Shown here piece by piece: positions 26,190 through 35,695 of a stretch of DNA of 64,000 nucleotides. The position numbers and the translations under genes are program-made. Origin of the DNA: Falsiruegeria mediterranea M17 (GTDB lineage: Bacteria; Pseudomonadota; Alphaproteobacteria; Rhodobacterales; Rhodobacteraceae); contig NZ_ONZG01000001.1 in the NCBI RefSeq assembly GCF_900302455.1, forward strand, positions 186,001 through 250,000. Direction: 5' to 3'. The notes beneath the pieces were generated by a model. It made no database searches, had not been told where the DNA came from, and saw nothing but the letters and a program-made list of their open reading frames with translations. The stretch's first letter is position 1. Each line of letters starts with the position of its first letter.

Positions 26190-26333
26190 GCGCGCGCCAT
26201 ACCGTGCGGCCCACTGGTGGGTCAATGGGCGTTCGCTGTGTAAAATGCGAGAAAAATCGCGATTGGCCGACAACGGAATCAGAAGAATTGGCTGGGTACT
26301 TCTACGTCAAAGAAAGACGTATGGAAGTTCGGA

Positions 26334-27902
26334 ATGCCCCAAGCCTCAAAACTGCCGGTTGATACCCAAGCCACTGACATGGAAATGGCCGAGGCCATGT
26401 TCGGCGACGGTATCCAGATTGTTAGCGCCGATTTCACCGGGGCAAATTCGGCCTCTGGCATCTACAGCAACGGCGACAGCGTCAGCGATGCGCTGACACC
26501 GTCGGACACTGGTGTAATCCTGTCCACCGGTCGCGCCAACGACGTCACCAACAGCTCGGGGGACGTGAACGACAGTTCCGGAACCTCGACCAGCCACTGG
26601 CGTGCGGGTGACAGCGATCTGACCGAAATGGCCGGAGCGCAGACCTATGATGCCGCCGTGTTCGAGGCCGACTTTGTCCCCGACGGCAGCACGCTGACCA
26701 TGCAATTCACCTTCGCATCCGAAGAATACCTTGAATACGTGGGATCCGGCTTCAACGACGCCGTGGGAATTTTCGTCAACGGTCAGCCGGCCGAATTGAT
26801 GGTCGGAGATGGCGAAGTCACGATCAACAACATCAACGACACATCGAATGCCAACCTGTACGTCGACAATGCTGCCAGCGCAGACACCTACAACACCGAA
26901 ATGGACGGCTTCACCGTCACGTTGACGGTCAAGGCCCCGGTGAATCCTGGCGAAGTCAACACGATCAAGATCGCAATCGCTGATGGTGGTGATTCAAGCT
27001 ATGATTCCAACCTATTGATCGCAGGCGACTCCATCCAGTCCACGCTGATTGCAACCAATGACGAGGTCGATATCAACGGCGACGGCGAAGCAACCGTCGA
27101 CGTGCTTGCCAACGACCAGTCGCAGGCTACGGGCGTGATGAAGATCACGATGATCAATGGCCAGGCCGTCTCGGCGGGCGATACGATCACCCTGAACAGC
27201 GGCGAAGAGATCACGGTCAACGGGGATGGCACGCTGACTGTTGCGTCCGATGGCGACGAAGGATCGAACACCTTCTCCTATCAGGTGGAAGACGGCGCCG
27301 GGAACACGGATACGGCAATCGTGACGGTCCGGACAACACCCTGTTTTGTGGCCGGGACACTGATCGACACGGCCAGCGGGCGCGTTCCAGTCGAAGATCT
27401 GGAACCTGGAGATCTGGTTCACACCCGGGACCACGGACATCAACCTTTGAGGTGGATCGGAAAAACCGAGCGGATCGCCAGTGGCAAAGATGCCCCCATC
27501 CTCTTTGCACGTGGCGCGCTTGGCGATCACGACGCCGTTGCCGTCTCTCCCAATCACCGCATTCTGTTGACCACGGCCATGTCCGAGATGATGTTTGGTT
27601 CGTCCGAGGTGTTGGTGCAGGCCAAACATCTGATCAACGATCGTTCCATCAGACGATGCGCGGATGGTCAGCCCATAACCTATGTCCATCTTCTGTTCGA
27701 TCGGCACGAAGTTGTTCGAGGCAACGGGTTGGAAAGCGAAAGCTACCATCCCGGCGACATGACGGTCGATTCGTTCGACGCAGAGACCCGGGACGAGATC
27801 CTCAATCTCATGCCCGATCTGACAAAAGGGGACTATGGATACGGCCCCTCGGCTCGGATGTCCTTGCGTGGTTATGAAACCCGCGCGCTCATTCGGGGTT
27901 AG
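26334..27902 (+). CDS. Choice-of-anchor L / Hint domain protein (paralogue C)
   Basis: 522 aa, same architecture as the protein at 22040: choice-of-anchor-L-like domain (MAEAMFGDGIQI, MQFTFASEEYLEY, TEMDGFTVTLT, SSYDSNLLIAGDS), a Big/cadherin-like segment with VLANDQ, then a Hint_2 domain with nucleophile candidate C337 (PCFVAGTLI) and H408 (SPNHRILL). No signal peptide. Several Asp/Asn/Gly-rich loops (DINGDGEATVDV, VNGDGTLTV) could bind calcium. It is clearly a paralogue of the 22040 gene, separated from it by the degenerate Hint gene, the channel and a small gene. Its stop overlaps that of the convergent YHYH gene (27899-27902). Confidence 0.85.
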   Translation: MPQASKLPVDTQATDMEMAEAMFGDGIQIVSADFTGANSASGIYSNGDSVSDALTPSDTGVILSTGRANDVTNSSGDVNDSSGTSTSHWRAGDSDLTEMAGAQTYDAAVFEADFVPDGSTLTMQFTFASEEYLEYVGSGFNDAVGIFVNGQPAELMVGDGEVTINNINDTSNANLYVDNAASADTYNTEMDGFTVTLTVKAPVNPGEVNTIKIAIADGGDSSYDSNLLIAGDSIQSTLIATNDEVDINGDGEATVDVLANDQSQATGVMKITMINGQAVSAGDTITLNSGEEITVNGDGTLTVASDGDEGSNTFSYQVEDGAGNTDTAIVTVRTTPCFVAGTLIDTASGRVPVEDLEPGDLVHTRDHGHQPLRWIGKTERIASGKDAPILFARGALGDHDAVAVSPNHRILLTTAMSEMMFGSSEVLVQAKHLINDRSIRRCADGQPITYVHLLFDRHEVVRGNGLESESYHPGDMTVDSFDAETRDEILNLMPDLTKGDYGYGPSARMSLRGYETRALIRG

Positions 27903-28666
27903 GGACGGCCCAGGAAGTCCTGACTGACGGTGCCACGAAAGCACCTTGGGAAAAACGGAAAGCTGTCGGTGGCAAAGTAGACATAATTGCCGTCGACGAT
28001 AGCCCCGTTGCATTCGTCCAGGTTACCGCTGCCTGCCACATGCTGCCAATCCTGTTCGTAGGTGCCATCATACCGGCCATGGGGCGCGGTCGGGCGTTTG
28101 CCAGGCTTCAGTTGCCAGGACGGCTTGACGCTGTCGCCGACGTAGTGGATCGGAAAGCCATCTGCCGCATATCCAATCAATGTGCCCTTGAGCGAAGCGA
28201 TCAAGGCAGGGGCCGGAGCGTGATAGTGATAAAGCCCACGATGATCCACATGGGCGTTTTGCCGGTCCATGCCCAACATGTCCGCAGCCCCCATCCCCTC
28301 AAGCCGCCACCCACTGGAGCCGTCACGGGAAAACCCTCGCGGGCTTGAAGCATCATAGAAATCCGCTGTACCGGGCCGAAACGGAATGCCTGTCAATGAA
28401 ATGCCGGACGCGTTGGTCCGATGCGTGATACGGCCTGTGTCGCGCGGCATGGCATCCACGCAATATGTCACCTTTTGCGCGCGGAACCGATGTGGGTTAC
28501 CCCGGTTCGGGAAAGTGCCGATGGTATGGTTGGGCGTGCCATTTGAACTGATGCAACGTTGATCACCCTTGGTGCTGATGTTGACCGAATTGGCCGTGTG
28601 CCCAGGGGAACTCTTCAAAAATACGGCCACGGTCATCAACCCGGCCAGAACCAGCAAACGTATCAT
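27899..28666 (-). CDS. YHYH domain protein, exported
   Basis: 255 aa with an N-terminal signal/anchor sequence (MIRLLVLAGLMTVAVFLKSS) and the naming motif in RGLYHYHAPAPAL (about residue 145). It is rich in His/Tyr/Cys: four or more cysteines (DQRCIS, TYCVDA, DECNGA, PRCFRG) could form disulfides, consistent with an extracytoplasmic location. The activity of YHYH proteins is not established. ATG 28666 is preceded by a strong GGAGG. It converges on and overlaps paralogue C by 4 bases. Confidence 0.8.
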   Translation of the reverse strand: MIRLLVLAGLMTVAVFLKSSPGHTANSVNISTKGDQRCISSNGTPNHTIGTFPNRGNPHRFRAQKVTYCVDAMPRDTGRITHRTNASGISLTGIPFRPGTADFYDASSPRGFSRDGSSGWRLEGMGAADMLGMDRQNAHVDHRGLYHYHAPAPALIASLKGTLIGYAADGFPIHYVGDSVKPSWQLKPGKRPTAPHGRYDGTYEQDWQHVAGSGNLDECNGAIVDGNYVYFATDSFPFFPRCFRGTVSQDFLGRP

Positions 28667-28762
28667 CAGGTTTCCTCCACCTTTGTCGGATGCCTGATAC
28701 AACGCGACCGCGACGGGTTTCCGTCGCGGCCGTTTTTGAAAAAGTTTTGAACTGGGTCGGGA

Positions 28763-29590
28763 TCAGTCGCGCAGCAACTCGTTGATCCCTGTCTTGGAAC
28801 GGGTCTTTTCGTCCACGCGCTTCACGATCACGGCGCAGTAGAGGTTAACGTTGTTCTTGGACGGCATCGAGCCTGCAACAACCACTGAATAGGGCGGCAC
28901 TTCACCGTACATGACTTCGCCGGTTTCGCGGTCAACGATCTTGGTCGACTGGCCGATGAACACGCCCATGCCCAGAACCGAACCTTCGCGCACGATGCAA
29001 CCTTCGACCACTTCGGAACGGGCTCCGATAAAGCAGTTGTCTTCGATGATGGTGGGGCCAGCCTGCATCGGCTCCAGAACGCCACCGATGCCGACGCCAC
29101 CCGACAGGTGCACGTTCTTGCCGATCTGTGCGCACGATCCAACAGTGGCCCAGGTATCAACCATGGTGCCCTCGTCCACGTGGGCGCCCAGGTTCACAAA
29201 GGACGGCATCAGAACCACGCCAGGCGCGATGTAAGCGGATTTGCGGACAACACAGTTGGGCACGGCACGGAAACCTGCCGCTTTCCACTGCTCGTCGCCC
29301 CAGCCTTTGAATTTGCTGTCAACCTTGTCCCACCAGCCGCTGCCCTGCGGGCCGCCGTCCTGCTGCTCCATGTCCTTGATGCGAAAGCCCAGCAGAACCG
29401 CCTTTTTCGCCCACTGATTCACGTGCCAATCGCCGCTGTCCAGCTTTTCGGCAACGCGCAGCGCACCGCTGTCCAGCGCGTTCAGCGTGTCTTCGATAGC
29501 TTCGCGTTGTTCACCGGTGGTGGCGGGGGTGATCGTGTCGCGCGCCTCCCAGGCGGCTTCGATGGCGGCTTCGAGTTGTGCGTTCGACAT
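28763..29590 (-). CDS. dapD: 2,3,4,5-tetrahydropyridine-2,6-dicarboxylate N-succinyltransferase
   Basis: 275 aa. DapD adds succinyl to tetrahydrodipicolinate in the succinylase branch of lysine/DAP synthesis. The N-terminal helical domain ([18 protein letters not shown]) is followed by a left-handed beta-helix of hexapeptide repeats ([40 protein letters not shown]). ATG 29590 is chosen because the protein begins exactly as the family does and AGGGAG precedes it; a long upstream extension of the frame is spurious. Its product is later processed by DapE (20601-21746). Confidence 0.95.
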   Translation of the reverse strand: MSNAQLEAAIEAAWEARDTITPATTGEQREAIEDTLNALDSGALRVAEKLDSGDWHVNQWAKKAVLLGFRIKDMEQQDGGPQGSGWWDKVDSKFKGWGDEQWKAAGFRAVPNCVVRKSAYIAPGVVLMPSFVNLGAHVDEGTMVDTWATVGSCAQIGKNVHLSGGVGIGGVLEPMQAGPTIIEDNCFIGARSEVVEGCIVREGSVLGMGVFIGQSTKIVDRETGEVMYGEVPPYSVVVAGSMPSKNNVNLYCAVIVKRVDEKTRSKTGINELLRD

Positions 29591-29687
29591 GGATGGGCTC
29601 CCTGAGATTCTCGTCACGTTGACATGGCCTATAAGGGGCAACGGGCCAAGGCGCAATCCGACGCGCCCGCGCCCCTTTGCGGCGTTT

Positions 29688-30608
29688 TCATGCGCCAGCC
29701 AACGGATCGGGCGCGATATTGCCGCCACAGACCAGCACAGCGACCCGCTCGTCCGGTTCCGGGTCATACGCACCCGACATCAGCGCAGCCAGCGCCGTCG
29801 CCCCCGCAGGCTCGACCAGCTGTCGATGTTCCCGCCAAAGCGCCTGTTGCGCTTGAGTGATTGCCTCATCGCTTACCAGCACCGATGGCATCCCCGGCGC
29901 GAGACCAAAACAGATGTCTCCAATCCGACGCGCACCAAGCGCATTGGCCGCCACGCCGGACACGCTGACATCCACTGGCTCCCCCGCGTTCAATGCCGCG
30001 TTCAGCGCGCATGAAGTCTCGGGCTCAACCGCCACAACCTTGCGCGCGCCTTGAAACCACGCCAAAGCACCCGCGATCAAGCCACCTCCGCCAACCGCGA
30101 TCAACACGGTGTCAGCTTCAAGTCCCTGCGCATCCCATTCCGCGAAACACGTCCCTTGACCAGCCACCGTAGCGGGCGCGTCATAGGCATGGATTTGCAT
30201 CGCGCCAGTGTCAGTTTCATGGGCTTGCGCCAACGCCAGAGCATTGGCGTACTCACCCGGCACCACGGTCAGATCTGCACCAATTCCTTCGATCAGGGCA
30301 ATCTTTGACGGGCCTGCCATCTCGGGCACAAAGATCTTCGCCGGATAGCCCAAAGCTCGCGCCGCATAGGCCGCCGCCGCGCCATGGTTGCCGCCGGACG
30401 CCGCGACGACGCCTGCCTCAGGCACATCACTGCTGAGCAAGGTATTGAACGCGCCGCGCGCCTTGAAACTTCCGGTGTGCTGGGTGTGTTCCAACTTCAG
30501 CTCGACCGGAAAATCCAGGCCGAACCCGTTCACCGTCATCACTGGTGTCTTTTGCACATGACCAGCAATTCTCTCCGCTGCTGCCCTGATGTCCGATTTC
30601 CATTGCAT
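29688..30608 (-). CDS. Serine/threonine dehydratase-like PLP enzyme (no ACT domain)
   Basis: 306 aa fold-type II PLP enzyme. The PLP lysine lies in [12 protein letters not shown], the glycine-rich phosphate loop is [12 protein letters not shown], and [17 protein letters not shown] is the substrate loop. There is no C-terminal ACT regulatory domain, so it resembles catabolic TdcB or serine/hydroxyaspartate dehydratases rather than biosynthetic IlvA. The exact substrate is uncertain. ATG 30608 starts the family-like [14 protein letters not shown]; the gene is divergent from the LOG protein with an 79-base gap. Confidence 0.85.
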   Translation of the reverse strand: MQWKSDIRAAAERIAGHVQKTPVMTVNGFGLDFPVELKLEHTQHTGSFKARGAFNTLLSSDVPEAGVVAASGGNHGAAAAYAARALGYPAKIFVPEMAGPSKIALIEGIGADLTVVPGEYANALALAQAHETDTGAMQIHAYDAPATVAGQGTCFAEWDAQGLEADTVLIAVGGGGLIAGALAWFQGARKVVAVEPETSCALNAALNAGEPVDVSVSGVAANALGARRIGDICFGLAPGMPSVLVSDEAITQAQQALWREHRQLVEPAGATALAALMSGAYDPEPDERVAVLVCGGNIAPDPLAGA

Positions 30609-30687
30609 GGTCGCGTTCCTGTCACTGGTGTTGCCGGTGCGAACCCTATAGCTGTTGAAAAAACACGCAAGCAGGGAACACCGTGCC

Positions 30688-31530
30688 ATGAAAGAAGACC
30701 GCCTGAGCCCCTTCCGCGACGCGGGCACCGACCGCTCGACCGCGCGTGAGGTTCCGGACACGCCGCAAACCCGCTCACCCGCCTACAAGCTGGCCTTTGC
30801 GGACGAGGATTTCCTGTGCCGGGACGAACTGCGGCCCGTGCGTCTGCAACTGGAACTGCTGAAACCGGAACTGATAATGGGCGAGCGCGAGATCACCTCG
30901 ACCATCGTTATGTTTGGCGGCGCGCGTATTCCTGAACCTGCGCAGAAGCACACCGCGCGGACGCAAACGCTGGCAAACCTGTCCGAATACTATGACGAGG
31001 CACGTGAGTTTGCGCGGCTGATGACCGAGAAATCCAAGCAATCGGGCTGCCGTGAGAACGTGATCGTCACCGGCGGCGGTCCCGGCGTGATGGAGGCGGG
31101 CAACCGTGGCGCCGAAGATGCAGGTGGTTGTTCCATCGGTCTGAACATCGTGCTGCCGCACGAACAGGCTCCGAATGCTTATGTCACGCCTGACCTGAGT
31201 TTCAACTTTCACTACTTTGCGATCCGCAAGATGCATTTCCTGATGCGCGCGCGGGCCATCACCGTCTTCCCTGGCGGCTTCGGCACGATGGACGAAATGT
31301 TCGAGGCGCTCACTCTGATCCAGACCGGGCGCATGGACCGGGTTCCGTTCCTGCTCTTTGGTCGTGAGTTCTGGGAGAAGGTGATCAACTGGGAGGCTCT
31401 GGCGGATGCCGGAACGATCTCGGAGGAGGATCTGAACCTGTTCCGCTTTGTCGACACCGCGCAAGAGGCGATGGAGATGATCGAAAGCTGGGGTGTTGCG
31501 GCCCCACGGACCGACATTCCTGGGCGTTGA
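30688..31530 (+). CDS. LOG family protein (TIGR00730, lysine-decarboxylase-like Rossmann fold)
   Basis: 280 aa. The core motif PGGFGTMDEMFEALTLIQTG and the preceding VTGGGPGVMEAGNRGAEDAG define the LOG/TIGR00730 family. Characterised members are cytokinin-riboside-monophosphate phosphoribohydrolases or related nucleotide hydrolases. An N-terminal extension of about 75 residues places it with the longer bacterial members. The biological role here is unknown. ATG 30688 is preceded by AGGGA; the TTG at 30655 is also in frame. Confidence 0.87.
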   Translation: MKEDRLSPFRDAGTDRSTAREVPDTPQTRSPAYKLAFADEDFLCRDELRPVRLQLELLKPELIMGEREITSTIVMFGGARIPEPAQKHTARTQTLANLSEYYDEAREFARLMTEKSKQSGCRENVIVTGGGPGVMEAGNRGAEDAGGCSIGLNIVLPHEQAPNAYVTPDLSFNFHYFAIRKMHFLMRARAITVFPGGFGTMDEMFEALTLIQTGRMDRVPFLLFGREFWEKVINWEALADAGTISEEDLNLFRFVDTAQEAMEMIESWGVAAPRTDIPGR

Positions 31531-31587
31531 TCCGGGAATCGGTAAATCTGTGCTAGACTGGGCCCCTCAGCCACACAGGAGGGGCCA

Positions 31588-31875
31588 ATGGCATATGTAA
31601 CCGTCTCGACCTGGCGTTATGACGAAACGCTCGACGAAGCCGCATTGATCGAAAGCGCCGAGTCAAAGCTCAGCCAGCTCAAGGCCATGGGGGCAACTTC
31701 AGGTCACCTGGTCCGCACTGGTCCGACCGAGGGGATGATCGTGTTGATCTACCCCGACGAGGGGACTTGGAACCGTGTGCGCGAGACCGTCATGCACATG
31801 CGGGCCGATACGCGCCCCGAAACGGGCGGCACCAACACCGGCGCGCTCGAAGGGCCAGCGGTGGTGTCGGTTTAA
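31588..31875 (+). CDS. Small protein of unknown function, dimeric alpha-beta barrel-like
   Basis: 95 aa. It starts after AGGAGG with MAYVTVSTWRYDETLDEAAL. The alternating pattern (VTVSTWRY, then a helix of AALIESAESKLSQLKAM, then SGHLVRTGPTEGMIVLIYPD) resembles a ferredoxin-like/ABM fold, but I do not recognise a named family. No signal peptide or membrane helix. It converges with the 69-aa gene below, with stops overlapping at 31872-31875. Confidence 0.65.
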   Translation: MAYVTVSTWRYDETLDEAALIESAESKLSQLKAMGATSGHLVRTGPTEGMIVLIYPDEGTWNRVRETVMHMRADTRPETGGTNTGALEGPAVVSV

Positions 31876-32081
31876 GCAAACTGCGCCGGAAGCACGCCCA
31901 GTTCTGTCCCTTGGGGGAGCTTGGTGACAATCTGCGAGCCGCGCACGTCCTTGATCGCGTAGCCAAAGCCCGCAATCCGGAATTTCCATTCCCGTGCGCT
32001 CAATGCTTTGGTGCGCTCCTGACGGAGCAAATCCAGAATACCGTCTTCGATCAGCGTGCCGCCAATATCTGCCTGTGCCAT
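31872..32081 (-). CDS. Small protein of unknown function
   Basis: 69 aa, soluble, MAQADIGGTLIEDGILDLLR followed by a beta-rich second half (REWKFRIAGFGYAIKDVRGS). Good codon use in frame and tail-to-tail overlap with the 95-aa gene support it as real. I do not recognise a family and infer no function. Confidence 0.55.
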   Translation of the reverse strand: MAQADIGGTLIEDGILDLLRQERTKALSAREWKFRIAGFGYAIKDVRGSQIVTKLPQGTELGVLPAQFA

Positions 32082-32168
32082 TTTTTCATCCTCAATCGTT
32101 ATGTTTGTTTACAGAATGGAAACTGACTGTTGATCGGGGCTGAAATTTACCAGAAATGGGGAAAGATT

Positions 32169-32191
32169 AAGGCAGCCTGTGGGGCTGCCTT
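32169..32191 (-). terminator. Hairpin after the holin-like membrane gene
   Basis: Perfect 9-bp stem AAGGCAGCC/GGCTGCCTT with a 5-base loop, 9 bases past the stop of the 129-aa membrane protein. On the minus strand it is followed by AATCTTT, a weak T-tract, so termination may be partial. Confidence 0.6.
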
Positions 32192-32199
32192 GGGACCGA

Positions 32200-32589
32200 T
32201 TACTTCTTGGCTTTGCTGTCTTGCAGTTCCTTGAACAGGAACATGGGGATCAGAACGCCCGCGATCACGGCGCCCAGCCAAACCAGCAAAGTTGCGGCCA
32301 GCAGGTTCGACACACCGCCAACGGTCAGGCCGGATGCAACCAGGTCGGTGATCAGTAGACCAACAAAGGTCACGGCCAACGCCACCCCCCCTTTGAGCGC
32401 CGGAACATTCTTTTCGCTGATCTTGGTGATCAACGGATCTGCGATCACCTGAACAACTGTGAAAACCAAAACGACAACAATGATCGACAGCGGCGCGATT
32501 TTAAAACCGGGCAGCAGAGCAACTGCCAGCAGAAGACCGACGGCGTTGCCGATCAACAATGCGACAGCCGACAAGATACGGCGGGACAT
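32200..32589 (-). CDS. Phage-holin-4_2-like small membrane protein
   Basis: 129 aa with four hydrophobic helices (LSAVALLIGNAVGLLLAVALL, APLSIIVVVLVFTVVQVI, GGVALAVTFVGLLITDLV, LLAATLLVWLGAVIAGVLIP) and a lysine-rich C-terminal tail. The spacing resembles the phage holin family 4 superfamily/DUF membrane proteins often found in bacterial chromosomes outside prophages. No phage gene is near, so a lysis role is not supported. Confidence 0.65.
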   Translation of the reverse strand: MSRRILSAVALLIGNAVGLLLAVALLPGFKIAPLSIIVVVLVFTVVQVIADPLITKISEKNVPALKGGVALAVTFVGLLITDLVASGLTVGGVSNLLAATLLVWLGAVIAGVLIPMFLFKELQDSKAKK

Positions 32590-32668
32590 GGGATCAATTC
32601 CTCACATTCAATTTCATCAGAACGTGAATGCACCCTACCCCCGCATCAGTTGAAATTCATCAAGAATT

Positions 32669-33850
32669 TCAAAGCCCGGCTTCGGCCTCGATCTGTTTGC
32701 GCGACTTGCGCGCGCGCTCGGTTGCGGACTTGAGCTGACCACAGGCCGCCATGATATCCTCGCCCCGCGGCGTGCGGATCGGCGAGGCATAGCCCGCTTT
32801 GTAGATGATATCCGCGAACGCGTGAATCCGGTTTCCAGAGCTACGTTTGTATGGCGCACCCGGCCATTCGTTGAACGGGATCAGGTTGATCTTGGCCGGA
32901 ATGTTGTATTCCTTGATCAACTCGATCAGACGGTGTGCGTCTTCCTTGGTGTCGTTCACACCCTCGAGCATCACGTATTCAAACGTGATCCGTTCCGAGT
33001 TGCTGGCGCGGGGGTAATCCGCCAAGGCTTGCAAGAGTTCCTTGATCTTCCACCGCTTGTTGATGGGCACCAGAATGTCACGAGTCTCGTCGGTGGTCGC
33101 GTGGAACGAAATCGCCAGCAGACAGCCGATTTCCTCAGCCGTCCGGGCAATTTCCGGCACTACGCCGCTTGTCGACAGCGTAATTCGCCTACGGGAAAGC
33201 GAGATGCCTTCGGGGTCCATCGCGATCTTCATCGCGTCGCGGACGTTGTCAAAATTGTACAGCGGCTCGCCCATGCCCATCAGCACGATGTTTGACAGCA
33301 GGCGGGTTTCATCCTTGGGTTCGCCCGGAACGGGCCACTCCTCAAGATCATCACGCGCCATCATGATCTGACCAACGATTTCAGCTGAAGTCAGGTTGCG
33401 CACCAGCTTTTGCGTGCCCGTGTGACAGAATGAACAGGTCAGGGTGCAGCCCACCTGAGACGATACACAAAGCGTGCCGCGCCCCTCTTCGGGGATGTAC
33501 ACCACCTCGACCTCATGCCCGCCCGCGATCCGCACCAGATACTTGCGGGTGCCATCCTCGGACACCTGACGCGAGACGACCTCGGGGATTTCGATCACGA
33601 ACTTTTCAGCCAGATCCGCACGGTAGGTTTTCGCCAGATTGGTCATCTCGGCAAAGTCGCGAACGCCCCACTGATAGATCCACTGCCAGATCTGCCCGAC
33701 CCGCATCTTGGCCTGCTTTTCAGGCGTGCCGTTTTCGATCAGAACCTCGCGCATTTGCGCGCGGGTCAGACCAACAAGGTTGATCGGCCCCTCGGGCAAT
33801 TTGCGGGGGATCGTCATGACGTCTTGGGTGATCGGCGCTTTGGCAGACAT
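32669..33850 (-). CDS. rlmN: 23S rRNA (adenine2503-C2)-methyltransferase RlmN
   Basis: 393 aa radical-SAM enzyme that methylates A2503 of 23S rRNA and A37 of some tRNAs. The 4Fe-4S cysteines are in [11 protein letters not shown], and the GMGEPL motif binds SAM. The methyl-carrying cysteine and the C-terminal one are in VGCTLTC and AACGQL (near residue 370). It begins with the normal N-terminal helical domain ([14 protein letters not shown]). A related Cfr identity is unlikely because the protein is chromosomal, has full RlmN length and lies among housekeeping genes. Confidence 0.95.
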   Translation of the reverse strand: MSAKAPITQDVMTIPRKLPEGPINLVGLTRAQMREVLIENGTPEKQAKMRVGQIWQWIYQWGVRDFAEMTNLAKTYRADLAEKFVIEIPEVVSRQVSEDGTRKYLVRIAGGHEVEVVYIPEEGRGTLCVSSQVGCTLTCSFCHTGTQKLVRNLTSAEIVGQIMMARDDLEEWPVPGEPKDETRLLSNIVLMGMGEPLYNFDNVRDAMKIAMDPEGISLSRRRITLSTSGVVPEIARTAEEIGCLLAISFHATTDETRDILVPINKRWKIKELLQALADYPRASNSERITFEYVMLEGVNDTKEDAHRLIELIKEYNIPAKINLIPFNEWPGAPYKRSSGNRIHAFADIIYKAGYASPIRTPRGEDIMAACGQLKSATERARKSRKQIEAEAGL

Positions 33851-33937
33851 GGCTTTGCTCGGATTCTGTCGCGGGATGCGCCTCTATATAGGATTTCCAG
33901 CAAAGATCAAAAGGTTTCGCGGAACAAAGCGGCGCGG

Positions 33938-34324
33938 TTATTGGGCCATGCTCATAAGCTCTGTGATCCGGGCCCGCCCCAATTCAATCCTACAGGATTG
34001 AATGGCGATACCCGTGCCCGAACCTCCACCGAAAGAAGCCCCCACAGCGTTGCATTGCGCATCGCGATAGGCTGACCATGCTTCTTGCGCCGCGTCCATC
34101 GCAGGTACTGCAACCACACGTCCCGTGACCTCATCCAATTCCTGCGCCGATGCCATCGCGATCTCTTGCGCGAGCACCATTGCAGCCTCCACGCGCTGCG
34201 CCGCTTCCGAGACACAAGCTCCGATTTCAACTTGCGAGCCTGCATCGCTGCATTCCAACGAAGGGTCAGCAGCAGAATGCAAAGGGTAAAGGCACAGAAG
34301 GAACAAACATATCTTCTTGATCAT
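33938..34324 (-). CDS. Secreted DUF1311/LprI-like protein
   Basis: 128 aa. A signal peptide (MIKKICLFLLCLYPLHSAAD) is followed by a cysteine-containing mature part: LECSDAGSQVEIGACVSEAA, AWSAYRDAQCNAVG, IQSCRIELGRARITEL. This is the LprI/DUF1311 pattern, which in characterised members is a periplasmic lysozyme inhibitor. The first ATG (34324) shares bases with the stop of the DUF805 gene (ATGA), so the two are coupled. Confidence 0.8.
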   Translation of the reverse strand: MIKKICLFLLCLYPLHSAADPSLECSDAGSQVEIGACVSEAAQRVEAAMVLAQEIAMASAQELDEVTGRVVAVPAMDAAQEAWSAYRDAQCNAVGASFGGGSGTGIAIQSCRIELGRARITELMSMAQ

Positions 34325-34833
34325 GAAGGTGCTCCATATTCGTTTGTTTCGGGCTGAGATGGGCGGGTCAACCACCAGATCATGAGCACGGCCAATGCAA
34401 GTTGCACGGTTCCGGCCACGAACAGCCCGGTCAGGCCAACGGCTGCGGCTGGACCGCGCAGAACATCCGGGTCCTCGACACGCGCTTCCATAAAGGAAAA
34501 CGCCATGATGCCCGAAAACAGGAACAATACGGTCGTCATGGAAACAAGCATCGGCAGCAAAAGGTACCATCCCGGATACCCACCATCGTGCATGCGCCGC
34601 CATCCTGCCGCAAGCAAAGGCAGGAATGTTGCGATCTGAAAGAGGCCGGTCAACAAGCGGCTCTGTTCCAGTGTTTCGGGGTTCACCCCAAACAGCATGC
34701 GGTCAACGACCGATAGCACCGCAGAAATCAACACTACAAACAGCAGGAACCACCAATATTCCGGGCGGCCTGCCCTACCCGAGAACGTTACGTACTTTGA
34801 GAAACAAGCCTTAACAGCTTCGAGAAAAGTCAT
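34321..34833 (-). CDS. DUF805 membrane protein
   Basis: 170 aa. It has the DUF805 signature: a cytosolic start FLEAVKACFSKYVTFSGRAG, then RPEYWWFLLF, and the conserved GWRRMHDGGYPGWY. Four transmembrane helices are visible. ATG 34833 is selected because a GAGG lies just before it; the upstream ATG at 34845 would overlap that Shine-Dalgarno sequence. It is followed in an operon by the DUF1311 gene. Confidence 0.85.
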   Translation of the reverse strand: MTFLEAVKACFSKYVTFSGRAGRPEYWWFLLFVVLISAVLSVVDRMLFGVNPETLEQSRLLTGLFQIATFLPLLAAGWRRMHDGGYPGWYLLLPMLVSMTTVLFLFSGIMAFSFMEARVEDPDVLRGPAAAVGLTGLFVAGTVQLALAVLMIWWLTRPSQPETNEYGAPS

Positions 34834-34953
34834 CTTGAGCCTCATACATTCAAATATCGTTATGCTGCCCGATCGTAAGTTGAGTGGTCAAACAAAAACG
34901 GTCGACCCGCCATACGACAGGTCGACCGCTGCAAATCAAAGTGACGAATACTA

Positions 34954-35517
34954 TTACTCTGCCGCCGCGCGGGGCTGCCACGCAAAGGGCTGGAACATCC
35001 CATCTACCGGCGTCTCAAACAGCGCGTTGGTGTAGTTCGACAGCACCTTTTGCGCAAAAATCACCAGCAGATCCTGCAGCGCCTTGTCGTCATAGCCCGC
35101 AGCCCGGAAGGCGGCCAGATCGTCCGCAGAGGGGCGGCCATGGTTGTCGCGCAAAGCCAGGGTGAAGCTGCGCAGGGTCTCCAGCTTGGCATCTGCCAGA
35201 GGGGTTTCATCGCGCAGGGCATCGATGATGTCGTTCGACACCTTTTCGCGCATGGCAATCCCGGTATGGGCCGGCACGCAGTAATGGCAGTGGTTGGCGA
35301 CGTTGGCCGTCATCCAGATCACTGTGCGCTCCTCGGGCGAAAAGCCGGTGGTCACCGCCAGGCGCGACAGCTCTTTGTACGCTTCCAGCAAAGCAGGGCT
35401 GGTCGCCATCACGCCGTGAAGATTAGGGATCGAACCAAAGGCCTTGACCGACCCTTCGAGCAAGGGTTTGGCGGCATCGGGCGCGGTTTCGATGGTGTGA
35501 ATGGTGGTCTCGGTCAT
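34954..35517 (-). CDS. Carboxymuconolactone decarboxylase/AhpD-like protein
   Basis: 187 aa. An AhpD/CMD-like fold with the redox pair CxxC in NHCHYCVPAHTGIAM and the conserved RTVIWMTANVAN. Proteins of this group include alkyl-hydroperoxidase-like disulfide reductases; the CHYC pair plus the nearby His supports such a role. The C-terminal TPVDGMFQPFAW is typical of its proteobacterial subgroup. ATG 35517 is used. The gene stands alone. Confidence 0.85.
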   Translation of the reverse strand: MTETTIHTIETAPDAAKPLLEGSVKAFGSIPNLHGVMATSPALLEAYKELSRLAVTTGFSPEERTVIWMTANVANHCHYCVPAHTGIAMREKVSNDIIDALRDETPLADAKLETLRSFTLALRDNHGRPSADDLAAFRAAGYDDKALQDLLVIFAQKVLSNYTNALFETPVDGMFQPFAWQPRAAAE

Positions 35518-35695
35518 GGAGTGCGGTCCTTCGTCAGAATTTCCGACACAAGCTAGTCACGCACCGATGCGGACAAAACGTCGATCACAGCAGAGCGTTC
35601 TGTGCGAAGACGCTCAGCAGATCACGGGATTGTGGTTTGTTAAAACAAGATATGCGCAGATTTGCGGCAATCATGAACCACAATGCGAACACACA

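Noticed and set aside
32200-32589. Prophage remnant suggested by the holin-like protein
   Set aside because: No integrase, capsid, lysin or repressor gene is near; such membrane proteins are common outside phages.
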